NCBI GenBank assembly: GCA_030248215.1
Contig: JASANG010002724.1
Location: forward strand, 1 to 64,000
DNA: 64,000 nt
Source of the DNA: Enoplolaimus lenunculus
Taxonomy: Eukaryota > Nematoda > Enoplea > Enoplida > Thoracostomopsidae
Direction: 5' to 3'
In this document: positions 25,901 to 40,900 of the stretch, piece after piece
Numbering within the stretch: position 1 is the stretch's first letter
Layout of the letters: every line of letters starts with the position of its first letter
Program-made: the position numbers and the translations under genes
The notes under the pieces: model-generated
What the model saw: only the letters and a program-made list of their open reading frames with translations
What the model was told of the DNA's origin: nothing
Database searches by the model: none

Positions 25901-28900
25901 TGTTATTTGTTGCACCATTTTGGGTTTTAGATCTCTGACAACGCTTGGAATTGTAATATCGGCCCTTGCGGACGCATCAAATGCAAAACCTGGAAAACAG
26001 AAGTTTATTCCGTACCGTGATTCTGTATTGACTTGGTTGCTGAAGGTAAACAGTGATTGGTCTGTTCATTGATATTTTCGTGATTTTGTTCGTTACAAAA
26101 CCATGACACTTTATGTATCCTTCAATAAAAATTATCTCTTATAGTTTAATTTAGGGTTAATGAATGTAATAAAGACACGACCCCCCTCTAAACAAAGGGA
26201 GGTTGGCAAAATACGCAACGCCCGGTGGTATATTTTGTACCATGCGGACCCCTAAGAGTGGCACACTCTTGTGTTATGCACTCTTGATTGTATTTCAGTA
26301 ATCATACTAAACCTTCAGTCCATTCTGTTCCGAATGTTTTTGTTGCTGCAAATATCTTAATCACTTTAGCAATTTTTCATTAACATCAAAAATTGCTTGA
26401 TATTACGTAATGTTCTTTTTTTAGGATAATCTTGGTGGAAATAGTAAAACTGTGATGGTCGCTACAATTTCACCGGCAGCTGATAATTACGAAGAGTCGT
26501 TGTCAACACTGCGTTACGCAGACAGAGCTAAACGTATTGTGCAACATGCAGTTGTTAACGAAGATCCAAACGCAAAAATAATACGAGAATTGCGTGAAGA
26601 AGTTGAAGAACTGCGCAAATTGTTGTTAAATAAACACGTAAGTTGGTATTAGCAAGAGTGGATGATGTGCATACTTTAACAAGAGTATGCAACTGGGTAC
26701 ATTCTGTGTAGAAAAGAATGTACCCGGCACGCGTTGCGTTTTTTTCAACCCCTACAACCGGTGCGAACCATGGCACTTTATCTATGCGGCGTCAAACATG
26801 CTCTCTTCATAGTTTAATTTAGGTGTATTTATGTGATAGCGACCCCCCTCTACACAAGGGGGTCGGCTAAAAACGCAACGCCCGGTGGTACATTTTGTAC
26901 CATGCGGGACCCCAACAGTTACACACTGTTGTAGTAAGCATTCTTGGCGTTAGTGATCGAGGTGTAATTTCATCTTTGTTTGGCAATGATTGTTTTTATA
27001 TATCAAGATAAACTACATACATTTTTGTTGAACTTTATTACCGCAAAATCTGTTGTTGTATATAATTCCATTTTGTGGCTATTTTAGCAAGAAGCTGATT
27101 TAACGGATCGGTTACGCGAAAGTGAACGGCTCATGGAGGAAATCAGTCGTTCGTGGGAAGATCGTTTAAAAGAAACAGAGCGCGTTCATCGGGTTAGTCA
27201 CTCATTGACGTTTCATTGTTATTGTCTAAGAGAGCTCTTAATTCGAACCTATTATGACCCTGGCGAATTCGATTTCGATCTTTGACGTAAAAATCTGTTA
27301 TAATATTAAAGTATTGTTAAAAGATTTTCTTGACATGCCGACTTGGCAAGTTAAATCATATGCAAGCAACTGAACGATGTAAAAAACGGAATCCGATTGC
27401 GAACGTTTATGTTTTCGAAGAATCTGAAGCCGAATCCGGAGTTTGGTTGCCGTTCAGAGACATGGCCGGATTGTCAACTTTTAGTTTGGGTTGGATTTCC
27501 ACAAATTTGTAGTAGCGTTTCGAAGTTACGTTCTTTCTAAGCTTAGCTTTGACCGTACGTATAAATTTGTGGGCATTTCGGTTAAATAATAATATTCTAT
27601 TGTATTAGAAATGCTTTAAGCCGTTTGTTTGGTTTAGGAAAGACAATTGGCACTCGAAAATATGGGAATATCTGTTCAGGCTTCTGGTATTAGTGTACAA
27701 CAGGGAAAATTTTATCTGGTCAATCTGAACGCGGATCCGTCTATGAACGAGTTGCTTGTTTATTATTTGAAGGTTGGTCTTAAGAATACTAAAATTTGGT
27801 ACAATTGTTAAAATGTCAACACCGAAGATTTTTTGGCTTCTGTATCCGGGACACTGATGCCGAAAGTTTTAGTGTTCCGTGCACTGAAACAAAGCTTCAG
27901 TGTCCTGGATACTAGTGTTTTTTGGATTCTTTATGCATAAAACTGAAGTTTTTTGGCTTGAATGTCGATCACACCACCCACTCAAATGTGACATTGTGTA
28001 CGCATGATGGTGGTAGTTGCATGACGTATTGAATCGATTATAGTTTGAAACGTATTAATTTTGTTGCATCTGCTCTTTTCAGAACAGGACACTGGTTGGA
28101 ACTAAAAACGCTCCTAAGACGCAAGATATTCAGTTAAAAGGCCTCGGAATCAAACCGCAGCACGCAGTGCTTACGGTTGAAAACCAAAATCTGTATTTAC
28201 AACCGTTAGAAGATGCTAAGTAAGACTTTAACGACATTTTTTGGTTGAGTGGCGTGCTGCAGTGGTATGCTGCATTCAAAAATTTAATATACAACGTTTA
28301 ACATTCATATGCAAGTTTTCACAAGCGGACACTGAGGTAGTTTCACCTTCATTTGAAATTGGGGAAAATATATTGGCCTAATTTTGGTGTGGTTCCTTCT
28401 CATTACTGTGCAATACATTTACACACAGTCCGTAGACTTTTTGGCATGTGTGAAAGGCACGAGTGTTCGTTAGGTGTATTGAAGTGGGTATGTAAAATGT
28501 TTTCAACTATCAAGTTTTAATGTGCTGGTAACAATGGCTAAATTACCCAGAAAATATCTTCTTTACTTTGAAAGCCATACTGTATTGTCACCAAAATGTT
28601 AGGCGAATCATTTTTTCTGAATTTTTTAAATAGTCAGGTATATGTAAGTACGATTGAAAAAAACTGAATCATATTCGCTTACCAATTTTGTAACGATATT
28701 TTGTTTATTTTAAACTATGTTTTTTCAGAAGTTGCATCAACGGATCAATTGTGACGTCGAGGACTCAGTTGAAGCACGGTGACAGATTATTGTGGGGCAA
28801 CAACCATTTCTTTCGTGTGAACTGCCCGGGTCAAGCAGGTACAGAATATTAAGTTATTTTTGATTACTTTTTAAACTAACCTTTAAGTACATTAGACAGA

Positions 28901-31900
28901 TTTTTGTTGTTTATTCTTAGCCGGTCATGTTCCAATCCCAGTTGTGGTATCGATGTTAGTTACGTTTTTAAATTTAACTGACAAGCGCCGATGCTAACAG
29001 GACTGTTTTTGAATGCTGTAAAATTGTACCTTTATTTTAGCACCGGCTAAGTCTGACACAGTTCTGGACTATGACCTGGCACGTGAAGAATTAATGATGC
29101 ATGAAATGGGTGATAATCCAGTAGCCGGAGCTGTACAGGCGTTGGAGCAACAACACGAGCTTGATAAACAAGGTCAGTAGTCGGGGGCGCAGCGAGGATT
29201 TTAGAGATGTGGCAGGTTTTGGTACAACAATGTCGAAGAGGGTTTCCTGTGAAACAGTTATTGAAAAGTTCTTAATACTACTGGACAAAAATGACAGGTG
29301 GGGAGTTGACCTTTTACGCTGTCTGGCTCTGTCTTTGTCAGTAGTTTGTTTTCTATAACCACTGCGCTTAAATTTTCTAGTTTCTTATGCATGGAATTTA
29401 AAGAAAAATATTGTTATGCAGTTGAGTAATAAGAATACTTTGCTGCCGTTCCAGTTCCAGACGGTTTTTCAATTCCATTTCTGTTCAAATTGCTGCAATT
29501 TCAAAACCATGTTTGCATATGCAAAAAATCAGAATGCGTAATTTTACTGAAGAATCAAACTTGTGACATTTTATTTTAGCAGCACTTGAAAAACAACGCG
29601 AAGCTTACGAACGGCACATTCATATTCTGCGCAGTCAAATATCACCGTGTACTCCGCTAAATCCATCGTACGCAACAGGCGACTGGGCGTATCAGTCTGG
29701 ACTTGGGGGCGGGCCTCCTGGTGCAGCAACCCCTGGGTCTCGTGTAGGATCACTGGGTGGTGGCGCATTTCCTTCGTCGAAGGTGCAAACAAAATTTGTT
29801 CAATGGGCACAAGAACGGTAAGCAAACTAAACATATTTCAGTGCATATCTTCGGGTCCAGTGAAGGCGTTGCGATAAAAGCTGTGTAGTGGACCATTTTG
29901 TATCTAAACGCCCTAAGGTCTTTTTTTATGTTTATATATCTCATTGGTTTTGAACTGGAGCCGGGCTGAGGATGTTAGGGTCAATGAGTTAGCCTAGTGT
30001 TCGATAAGAGTTTTGAATCTGGTTGTTATTGGTAATACCAGAAAAAGGCTGTCTGGGAATGTAACACAGTGTATACTATATTAAAATTCATGGACGTCAT
30101 GAAAATGAGGTTTTTGGAATGTAGTAAGCGAGTTATGTAAGTCAGTGCAGGACAAAAACTTTTGAAACTAATTGGCAGTAGAATTTAGTGATTTCAATCT
30201 TGATTTTGTTGCTGATGTTCACGTTTTTATTACAGGGAGGAACAATTTAAAAAAAGCATGGCGCGACTAAAGCAATCAATAATACATGCGAACCTTCTTG
30301 TACGCGAGGCAAATTTTATGTCTGCTGAAATGGGACGCCAGTCAACTTTTCACGTAACTTTGCAAATTCCAGCGAAAAATTTAACTCCAAGCAAAATTAA
30401 GGTGAGCATAATTATTTTGTGATAAGGACGGCCTATTTGTTATTTTAAATAGCAACTTTTACGTTTAATTATTGTTTTATTAGTAGTGTAGCCAACTATC
30501 CCTTCTCTTGTAAATGCCGCTTTATGATAAACGTTTTGCGTAATATACCTGCCAAAAATTTGCTGGTTTGGATTTCAGTATAACTGTATGAAACGAAACA
30601 CTTTTGTTTTTGCTATAGCGAACTTTGTGCCAGTGAAAGAATTTTTTTACTGTAAACGTATGAAGGCAATGGTGTAGGTGAGTATCTTCGAAAGTTAGGA
30701 TATTTTAACTGAGAGGTCACGTGTGCTGATTTGCATTGAGCAATTATTTTGATTTTCTGTTGCAGTCCGGAGCGTTTGTGAGCGAGCCAGCAATTTTGGT
30801 GAAACGAAAACACAAAGGCAGTCAAGTGTGGTCGATGGAAAAGTTTGAAAATAAATTAATCGATATGAGAGATTTGTATGAAGAGTGGAAGGACACGCCT
30901 GAAAATGAAGTATGTTCTAATTCTCAAATCAGCTGTTGCAGCTTATACAAGTTTTATAATACTTTGCATTTTTATCTTTCGCAAGGGCGCGTCATATTCC
31001 GGGCTTCCATATTATAAGGTTCGATTGTGGTTTTGGCATGTTTTGTGAATTTCAGTTGGTTTTTGAAACCGTTTGTAAAAGCCCCTAATTTCATACAAAA
31101 ACACGAGTTATTTAGTGCGTTCGTTATCATAAAATTAACTTCAAATTTTGTGGCTTTGGCGCTTCTATAATTTTCTTTCCTTTAGCATTCTTGTAAAGTA
31201 AATGCCTTATGTTTTTACTCTTGTTCGTTTCAGCGATTTGAACAACCAGACTGTGGACCACTTGATCCGTTCTACGAATCACAAGACAACCACAGTTTAA
31301 TTGGCGTTGCAAATGTGTTCCTGGAAGTTCTATTTCACGATGTCAAGCTAGATTACCATGTACCGATTATCAGTCAACAAGGCGAGGTCAGTTTATTTGT
31401 ACATATAATTAAAGCTGGAACGAAAACAAAATCTATGCAAATTTGTCTGTTAAAGTCGTGTTGTACAACATTTTTATCTGTTTGGTTAGAGAAAAATAGA
31501 GAAGCGTAGAACACATTATTGAAATGATATCAGAAATTGAGAAACTTTGTTGTCCGGATTGTTATCTTTAGGTGCTAAGTCATAGCGAAGGGTGGCTTTG
31601 GCGCCCCCCCCAGTGATTTCTGGATAAAAAGATTTAGCGAGAAAAATGAAGATATGTCTGTTTGACAGCACAATATTAAACGCTCGGCTCCCTCGAAATA
31701 ATTGTGAGACTGTTAGTATTACCAAGAGTGGATGATCACTCTTTATTACAACAGTGTGCAACTGGGTACATTCTGTGTATGAAAGAATGTACCCGGCACG
31801 CGTTGCGTTTTTGGCCTACCCCCCTTGTTTATGGGGGGTCTGTATGCAGTATTATATCGTAAACAACATAGTTGACCCCCCTTAAATGAGGGGGTAGGTG

Positions 31901-34900
31901 TACTGAAGCATACTATTAATCTCTTGTTTAACCCCCCCCCCCCCTGATTGAGGGGGGTCGAACAAAAATGCAACGCGTGCTGGTACATTTAGTACCATGC
32001 ACAGCCCAAGCAGTTGCACACTCTTCTGCAAGGTGGACATCATCCAATCTTGGTATTACTAATAGAGTTGAATGATTACACAGGTCGCTGGTCGATTACA
32101 CGTACAAATCTATCGCGTTGACCCCCAACCCGACGACAAAAACAAAGATTCAAGTGGGGCAGTTTCAACTTCGACTGCGGCACAACAACAGGACATGGCC
32201 GGAAAACTGACTAGCAGTACACCGTCGTCTGCCTCGGAAACACAACTGAACAGCATAGAAGACAGCGTTTCTTCGCTCGGAAGTGATTCTATGACCGATA
32301 GTGGCTATGGGGGATCACAGCAGATTAAGTGTCGGGTAAGTCTTGCTCATCCCTGGATCTTTGGATATTATTTTTAGAGCAGGGGCGTAGCCTTGCTCAT
32401 CCTTTGATCTTTGGAAATTATTTTTGGAGCAGGGGCGTAGCCTTGCTCATCCCTTGATCTTTGGAAATTATTTTTGGAGCAGGGGCGTAGCCTTGCTCAT
32501 CCCTTGATCTTTGGAAATTATTTTTGGAGCAGGGGCGTAGCCTTGCTCATCCCTTTATCTTTGGAAATTATTTTTGAAGCAGGGGCGTAGCCAGGGGAGG
32601 TCAGAACTAAACCCGTCTTTCGGGATCGTTATCCAAGAAATTTGCGATATTTTCAGATGGAAACGGATGAAAATTCTTCTTTCGAAATTTTTGCAGAACG
32701 TGACTCTCCTTTGCAGAATCCTGGCGGTAGCACCCATGCTTAAAAGTACATTATTTTTGCATTTGGGTTGATTCTTTTGTTCAATTCTGTTTGGAAAGCG
32801 CTTTATTAGTCATATTATTATGTTATCGGTATACATTACACTACCGCGATCTGCAGTTACTGTATTCGGTTGCGCACGTTGATATTAAGGTTTGTATCAA
32901 AGAAGCAACGGGTTTGCCACCGGCGTTGTCAAATTTTGTGTTTTGTCAGTACGTGTTTTGGGGTCATCCGGAGCCAGAGGTTGTGCCGCCGAATTTCGAT
33001 GGTACCCTGGTGGCACCTAGCGCCAACTGTGGACAAATACAGTATAATTTCGATCATACTAAAGTGAGTGTTACAAGTAAAGCCTTTTTTGTTTATATTC
33101 GTAAGCGGCAACAGACACCTTGTTACATGTTTAATTATTGTGCAGATGACATTGTTTCATATTTTTACACAGTTTGTGTGTGTTTTTTGAGCTGGTGGTC
33201 TGATTTGTTCTAGCACATGAAGGTCGCAGAACTTTTTATCTCTTCACCTGGACCGAATTGATTGTTGAAAATAAATCATTGTGGTTACTATGAAATCTCG
33301 AATTAAGAAGAGTTGAGTGATGGCGCTGCATTATTTGATATTTTCAGGATTTCGTAGTGACACGAAATGACGAATTTTTAGAGCATGTTCATGACGGCGC
33401 TCTCTCGATTGAAGTTTGGGGTCACAAATCAACCGGATTTGCATCAACAGATCGCACGTCGTGGGATGTTCAAAATTTGAATGCAATAAAATCAAGAACT
33501 TTACAAGAACGGTAAGAAGCTTGAAATGAAAATCTGTTTTAAAGTTTAATTTTCAGGCTGCAACCAAAATTTTATATGCTGGATATTGATTTAAAACAAC
33601 CGTTTAATATTGATTTTTTACTTTTTTTCTGTGTGAAAAACGTTGACTATATTATTGGAATTAATATGTTTGAGGATAGTCTTTTATAAATTCGTTGCTC
33701 GCTTGCTGTGTGGATATCTTTTTCTTGTCTGTACTGCGTTTTGTAAACTAGCTTTATTTATTTCGTTGTTTGTGCGCAAAAACAAAGTAAACATTTGTTA
33801 TTAATTGTTGTTCGTAAATTTCTTTTGTTGTTTCCTGTTATTTTCACCTGTGCCACTGTTTTAATTTTGCAGGTGGTCTGAGGTAACTCAGCGCTTACAG
33901 TTGTGGACTCAGATCTTGGAATTAAACGATAATGGCGAATATGTGCCGGTCGAGCTTCAGCGGGGTGCAGACGTGTTGACGGCAGGTGTTCATCAGCTAC
34001 GACAGGTAAGTATCAGATATTGTGATTTTTAGCGTAAAGTAGACACGTGTGAGTAATACCACAATTTTTTGCTATTTGGGACAGGGGTATACGGCTCGGA
34101 TATGTGGCTTGAATGGAACAACAACATTGGTTTTCGTAACATGGCTCTATAGACACCAACATTTTCGCATGTAAAATGCCTGTGTGGTGTACATTTAACT
34201 TGCAAGCAGAATACCGAAAACAAGTTGACTTCAGTTTAGTTTGCCGTATGCATGATTCAAGGTCAACTTCATTAACATTTTGGTTTGCATCGTTAAATAA
34301 GAACATAGCTCTCACCGGTTATTTAAATGGACAGCACGCCGTTTAATTGTTTGAGGCAACCATCATGGGTGTAGCCAGGATTTTGGTAAGGGGGGCGGTA
34401 TGATCCATAAATATTTCGAAGGAATCTCATGTGTTGCACACTGAAATTGTGTCTAAAGCCCTATCACACGTACATGTTTTTGCTGCGAGAACTTGCAGCT
34501 ACAACTTTCGCTTGCAAGTTTTGCCCAAAATCCCGTTCGAATAACTTGCAGCTACAAATAATTCATTAAAAATCATAGCTAGGAATTGAGTTCACATGTG
34601 AATAACCGTGCAAGTTCACTAAATTTATTGCAGCCGCTTTCCCATAGGCTGATGAAAAAAACGCAAGTTCTGCGTGCAATTTGCAGCTTCAAGTTTTCGC
34701 AGCAAAACTTGCACGTGTGAATAAGGCTTAAAAATCTCTGTACAAAAATCTCAAAGGGGTCATCTGATAGCCCTATGTGAGGCGAACGTTGGATTTGAAT
34801 GATTTTGACGTTACATTGCAGGGTCAACAGCGCCGTGTTTGCGTTCGCATCACGCCTGTTCAGAATTCTGGGATGTTACCGCTTGTGTGTCAGCAGATAA

Positions 34901-37900
34901 CATCAATTTCTATGGGATGTATATGTGTACGATCCAAATCGCTCCAGAAAAGTCTTGACTCGTATCAAGTATGTTAAATAACTTTTTAACGTTTTACTCG
35001 AAAATTGTTGTGTAAACATTATTAAAACAAATACAGTCCGTTATATTGCGTTAAGGCAAAAATATTGCAATTTACTCGCGTGGATTTTGTGGGTCAGAAA
35101 TAATGTTGTATTTGTTTTGCCCTGAGTTTTCACAGGAAGAAGATCTAAATATACTGCGTGAACGTTGGAGCGACGCGCTTACAAACCGCCGGGAATACTT
35201 GGATGATCAGATACAAGTTAGTTTTTTTGTGTTAGCGCAACGGTTTAGGTTCGGAATAAGAATTTTTTCTAACTTTTATTTAATCTGCAATTGATTTCAT
35301 AAGTGCATCCAGATTCGACTTTAGCGTTTATTGTGGTTGTATTCTTTTAAAATACTACAAACGAGACATAGTTCTTTATATTATAGTGATTTTCCTTATT
35401 CAAGTCATGTCAAACAAGTTTTAACGTGTGTGTATAGCAGCGAACTTAGAATTTCTTGGGGAATTACGGTACGGAGTGCATATTATAAAATTTCAGTACC
35501 ACAAATTATGCAGCAGTCGTCGGGATTTTCAGATCCACTCACTCATCGATAGAGAACAATTAAGTCTGTGTGTGCATTCTATCAGATCACCCTTTAGTTT
35601 GAGCTGAATGATGTTTATATCTGTAAGGTTGAAATTGTCTTTAATGAAATGGAGGCACCGTGTACACTTGACGCTGTTGCTATTGTAGCGATTAATGCAT
35701 AAACCCGATAAATGTGAACAAGATGTCGAACGAGAACAAGCTTTAATTTCACAATGGGTGACGTTAACCGAAGAACGCAATGCTGTGTTAGTGCCGACGC
35801 CAAACTCAGGGGTTCCTGGTGCACCAGCTGATTGGTGAGTGAGTGCAGCTGCAAAATTTAGCCGAATTGATTCTGGTATTCTAAATTATATTCTATGATA
35901 TTACCAAACAATATGCGAATATGATATTGAAGAAAAAGGATAGCCTCATGAAGATTATTTATTTTGCGACGTATCCTATTTTCGTGTGCATATTCGAGTA
36001 ATGTCTTTTATTGATTTTGCCAAGTGCAACCGGAATTCCGATTCCAATATAAATTCCGATTCAAAGCGGGCTCCGATTTCCGATTGCACAATCAATCTGA
36101 ATCGGAATTTTGAAATTTTCATAAAAAAATTTGTATTATTTATCTATTAATTGCTTTCGATGAGTGAACATTTTCAATAATTGTAGTTTAGCTGTACAGA
36201 ACCAAAAATTATCGCCAATTTGTTCGTGCGACCTTTTCGATAATTGTTGCCAGCCAACAGACCCCTAAATCAACGTTATATTTTTCAATACAGATTATCC
36301 GTACAGTCACAAAACTTCTAGTTCCGATCCCGATTACAATTACGGTATAAATTAATTGCTGTTCAGATTCCGACTCCGGTATAATCTAATTCCACTTTGC
36401 CCGCTGTGGTTTTGTTAGTAAATCGATGAAAAAAATTGTCCTTCGCGCAAAATCAAATTTCAAAGCGACGAATTTGACGAATTATATTTGCGAACGGCTA
36501 ACTTTTATCAGGTTGAATCACTTCTCCATTTTTAGGGCTTTTTTATTTAGAAATTTTGTTTCAGGGAGCCGCCAGTCGGAATGGAACGCCACATTCCTGT
36601 ATTATATCTCGACATTAACAGTAAGTTTTTATACGTTTGTTTTTGCAGTTTTTTGTAATAAAAGTTTGAGGCTGTGCTAATGCACAAGATCGAGACAGTT
36701 AAAATAGCTCGTTTAATTTGTAAGCACGGAAACAGAGATCCTCCAACAGAAGTTGATGTGGTAAAACAGTAATTAAATTCGACAAACACAACAGTGCTTA
36801 TTGTGCCAGAATGGATCACTTTGTTCACCAGGACGCGGGAGCTTGGGGAAGAAATTTTGGTTTTCGAGTACTACAGGAAATAAGAGACATGATATATTCA
36901 ATTAGCGCGCGCTTCTTAGATAATATGAGTGCACTACATAGGATGTTTGATGCAGATAATAGTCCATATTTAAAGCCGGGAGGAACTCCCAAGTCCAGTC
37001 GCCGAAATTAAAGATCATAATAGCTAGTCCCCGAGAACATTGAATCATATCTTCAAATCTCGTGGCAGTTGTGGTTCGTCAGTATTGTTCGAGAGACTGT
37101 ACCGCAATTAGACTTACAACTTAACGGTTTGTTAAAACTGAACTATACATTGTCTCTTTATGTTTACCTTTTGAATTTATGGAACTCCTAGTAAATGCGA
37201 ATCCCTATATAGCACCTCGTGGGGTAGTACATATTGCAATATACGTGGTCACAAATTAACAGAGCGACTAATGACATTAGAAGAGAGCGCCTTATGGCAT
37301 TATAACAGAGCCAATGCTAGGTTAAATTCCATAGTTCTGTCGGAATTACTATTCCGGTTAAAATTGCGATAAAATTTGAGCTCCGATTACGACTGGCTGC
37401 AATTCCCATTCCGGAAATTTTATTTAGAATTTGCAGCCGTCCGTTAATATCATAACATTTACAGCGTTAGTAGATCGCTAATCCAGTCTGTTATACAAGT
37501 AATTTTATTTACTGAAGCTGTAAATACAGACAGGCATACTGCAGCAAGTCAAAAGTCATGCACTTTGTTTTTTAAAAAGAATTACAAACTAATATTCTGA
37601 TTCCGGTTCCGACAAAAAAGTTGATTCCGATCCGATTCCGCTTCCGACAAAATGTACTTCCGATTGGAACCCTGGTAAATTCACTGTCTAGTAGAGGTGG
37701 CGCAGCTGCATACCTGTATGTTTTTAGGCGGTTCCAATGTATTCTATTGTTTTCATTGTAGGTGAGGAACTGGGTGCAAACGCCGATTCATTAACATGTC
37801 TCCCAATGGCTGGATTGAATTCGATACTTCCCAAAGAACACGGCAATAAAATGTACAATTTACCGATTATGAAAATTGAAGAGGACGTAAGTACACTGCA

Positions 37901-40900
37901 TTTACGTAAAATTCGTTGTTACTAAAGTAATCAAAACGCTTAAGATTTCATCAAAATGTCTTTTCGAAGACTATCGGATTCTGTGAGTTTTTCTCTGATA
38001 GTTCGGTTCTTCATCTGGCACGTCATAACTTGGCAAATAAGTTACTTTTAGTAACATTCGTTCAAGAACTGGGAGATTGTATGCTGTGGGTGAAAATAAA
38101 GGTTTTTTCAGACATCGCTGATCATTTTGTTGTTAACGTCTTCTTACACCGTCTGTTGTTTTAGCTTGTTTGCTGGTAAATCAAACTGGTTTTTTATTTT
38201 GTATGCGAATTATTTAAACAGTCCACCACATTTTAAGTCCTACTTCAAAGGAATCAGGTGATTGGTTGTTCAGCTACAGTAATTCTGGTTACGACTGGCT
38301 AGTGTCCGTTTGGTTCATATTTAAATTTTCTTTAGCAACTGGGCGCTGTTGGTAGTTGGGACTCGTCGATTCATGAAAATGCTGCACTTAATCGGCCTAC
38401 GCCTGAAGCGGAACGAATCTATGCAATATTAAAGGTATGCGACCGTAATGCCTATTATCAGATATCGTAACCCATAATATGCATATACATTGATCGGTGT
38501 TTGAACAATACCCACGGGCTTAGCTGACGCGTGAATATAAATCTAAGTCGTAGCCGAAGTTTAAGGTAAACAGTCTCGGATGTGTGCCAGGGTATACATT
38601 GCCCGGATTTTTAACACAGAGAAGATTGATACCTTCAAATTTGTTGTTTTTTATTGACCTTGTCTATGTTAAGTAGGTATCTCGAAATTGACACAGAAGC
38701 AAAACAAATCAAATGCGAAGAATGTGCTGAATTTCAAACCTTATTATTCACTAGTTTGAAAAAAAGACAACTGGTGAATGGTGCAACAATACATTTGAGA
38801 ATATGGGCCATGTTTAAAGTGAAAACAAAGAGATTGCGATGTTTAAATTACGGTTTCTTTGTAGGTGGTTGTTCGCATTTCACATCCAGCTGAAATGGAA
38901 ATGGTGCTGCGAAAACGATTGTGTTTCAATGTTGTCAAACGTATCAGTCTGACGTCAAAAATTTTGAAAAAAATTGTCGGAACGGTTTGTTTTGTTCAAG
39001 CAAATTGTAATAATATTTTGTAGATATAAAATGATACAGGGCGTTACCAGGATTTCTTTGAATAATGGTGTGACCTATTCAAACTTTAGAACCGAACGGG
39101 TTACTATTCGAAATTACATGAGAATAAGATTAGAACATATCTCTAAATTGAGGAATCCTTATTTGTATACAATATTTTATTTTGTTTGCAGAATCACGAC
39201 AATTCCTGGTGTGGTGTTACGTATGAGATTGTTGCCAACATTCCGAAGGTACGTAATACTATCTTAGATTTTGTGTACAATTCCAAAGTATGGTGTGTAT
39301 AGTAAAGCCAGTGTACATTGTTCAGCCTTAAATTGTTTTATCGGATTGTACAGATCAGTAAAATGTACACATCAGGATCCAAAGCATCAGTAACACCGTT
39401 AAAAATTGCCAATTATTTCATATTTGTAAGTCTAAAAGTTACACCGGTTCAGCATTTAGCGGCTACCACCGTTATTTTATCGAACTTAGGTTTAGTGATT
39501 TAGGTTTACGTTGTAACAAAGACAATAAAGTTTCGGTGCTTTTGTTTTATTGTGACATGGTCTGTCTGGTCATGGTGAAACAGTTTACAATGGAATCCCT
39601 ATAATATTTTAGGCCACAACTGAGCCTGAAGCACGAGAAACGCTTGCTCTAGTAGCGGCTCGAGGTGAAGATTCGGAGCATAGCAACGGTCCAGCAGATG
39701 GCGAATCTTATATCGAAAAATATACAAAAGGAATTTCTGACGTTGAAAGCATTCTTGCCCTCGATCGTCTGAGACAAGTAAAGTTATTTTGTATCATCCA
39801 TAATAGTCATTACAAATTGAAAGTATAAGCAATTTTCTCAGGTAACGGAACATTTGGAAGCTTATGATTGGCCGGTATGGGCTTTAGTTATATTGCCATA
39901 ATCGTAAAGCAGTGTTTGAGTAGAAAAGTTTTTCATTTTTTACTTTGGTACAAATAACAAAACAAAAAATGTTTTTCCCGAAGTAAAATGATTAGTAATG
40001 ACAGATGAAACTATTCTGATTGTAAATAACTTTATTGGATTTGGCAATTTTTCGTTTAAATATTTTATAGGTTCTTGATTCAAAACTATGCGGCCAGTTT
40101 GTTACTGGTGTTTTTCAGCAAGTTTCAAAGATATTGCGTAATTTTGTCAGTTTTTAAATTCTGTGATACAGTCACGGACAGAATTAAGTGCGCAGAAACC
40201 GCGTTTGCGTTCACTGCGGTTGCGGTTTTGTAGCCGCGTCTGAATGTTTCCGCGATCGCGTCTCAAACGCGATTTGAGACGCGATCATAGACGCGATTTT
40301 AACTGCGTCCGCAGTCGCGGTGTGAACCGCGGTCGCAGTCGCGGTTTTTGCGTCCACATAAATTGCGGTTGCGAGCGATCCCGATTGCGTCTGCGAGCGA
40401 TCGCGATTCGAACCGCGTTTGGGTCGCGACCGCGGTTGCACTTAATTCTGTCCGTGACTGTATGTTATTTTCATTAATTATTGTATAATATTAGCATAGC
40501 CTCATGAACTCTCTGTCTGTTATAGGAAGTATCAATAAAAGAATTATTGTCTGCTCAACGACGATTTCCAAAGAAAAGTTCGAGCTTACCTGAAGGTTTT
40601 GCTGCAGCTGTAAGTCGGAGTTTTACTTGCAACTGGGTGCATTCTGTGTAGAAAACAATGTACCCGGCACGCGTTGCGTTTTTGGTCTACACCCCTTTAT
40701 TTAAAGGGGGTACAACCTGTGCGAACCATGACACTTTATGCATCCGTCAACAAAAATGATCCGCTTATAGTTTAATTTAGGGTTTTGCATGTGACAACGA
40801 CCCCCCTCTAAATAAGGGGGGTGGGCCAACAACGCAACGCCCGGTGGTACTTTGTACCATGCGGATCCGCAAGAGTTGCATACTTTTGCATCATGCACTC

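Noticed and set aside
28921-28954. Extra kinesin exon between exons 15 and 16
   Set aside because: It has AG and GT at its borders, but its inclusion breaks the reading frame, while joining exon 15 directly to 29041 preserves it.
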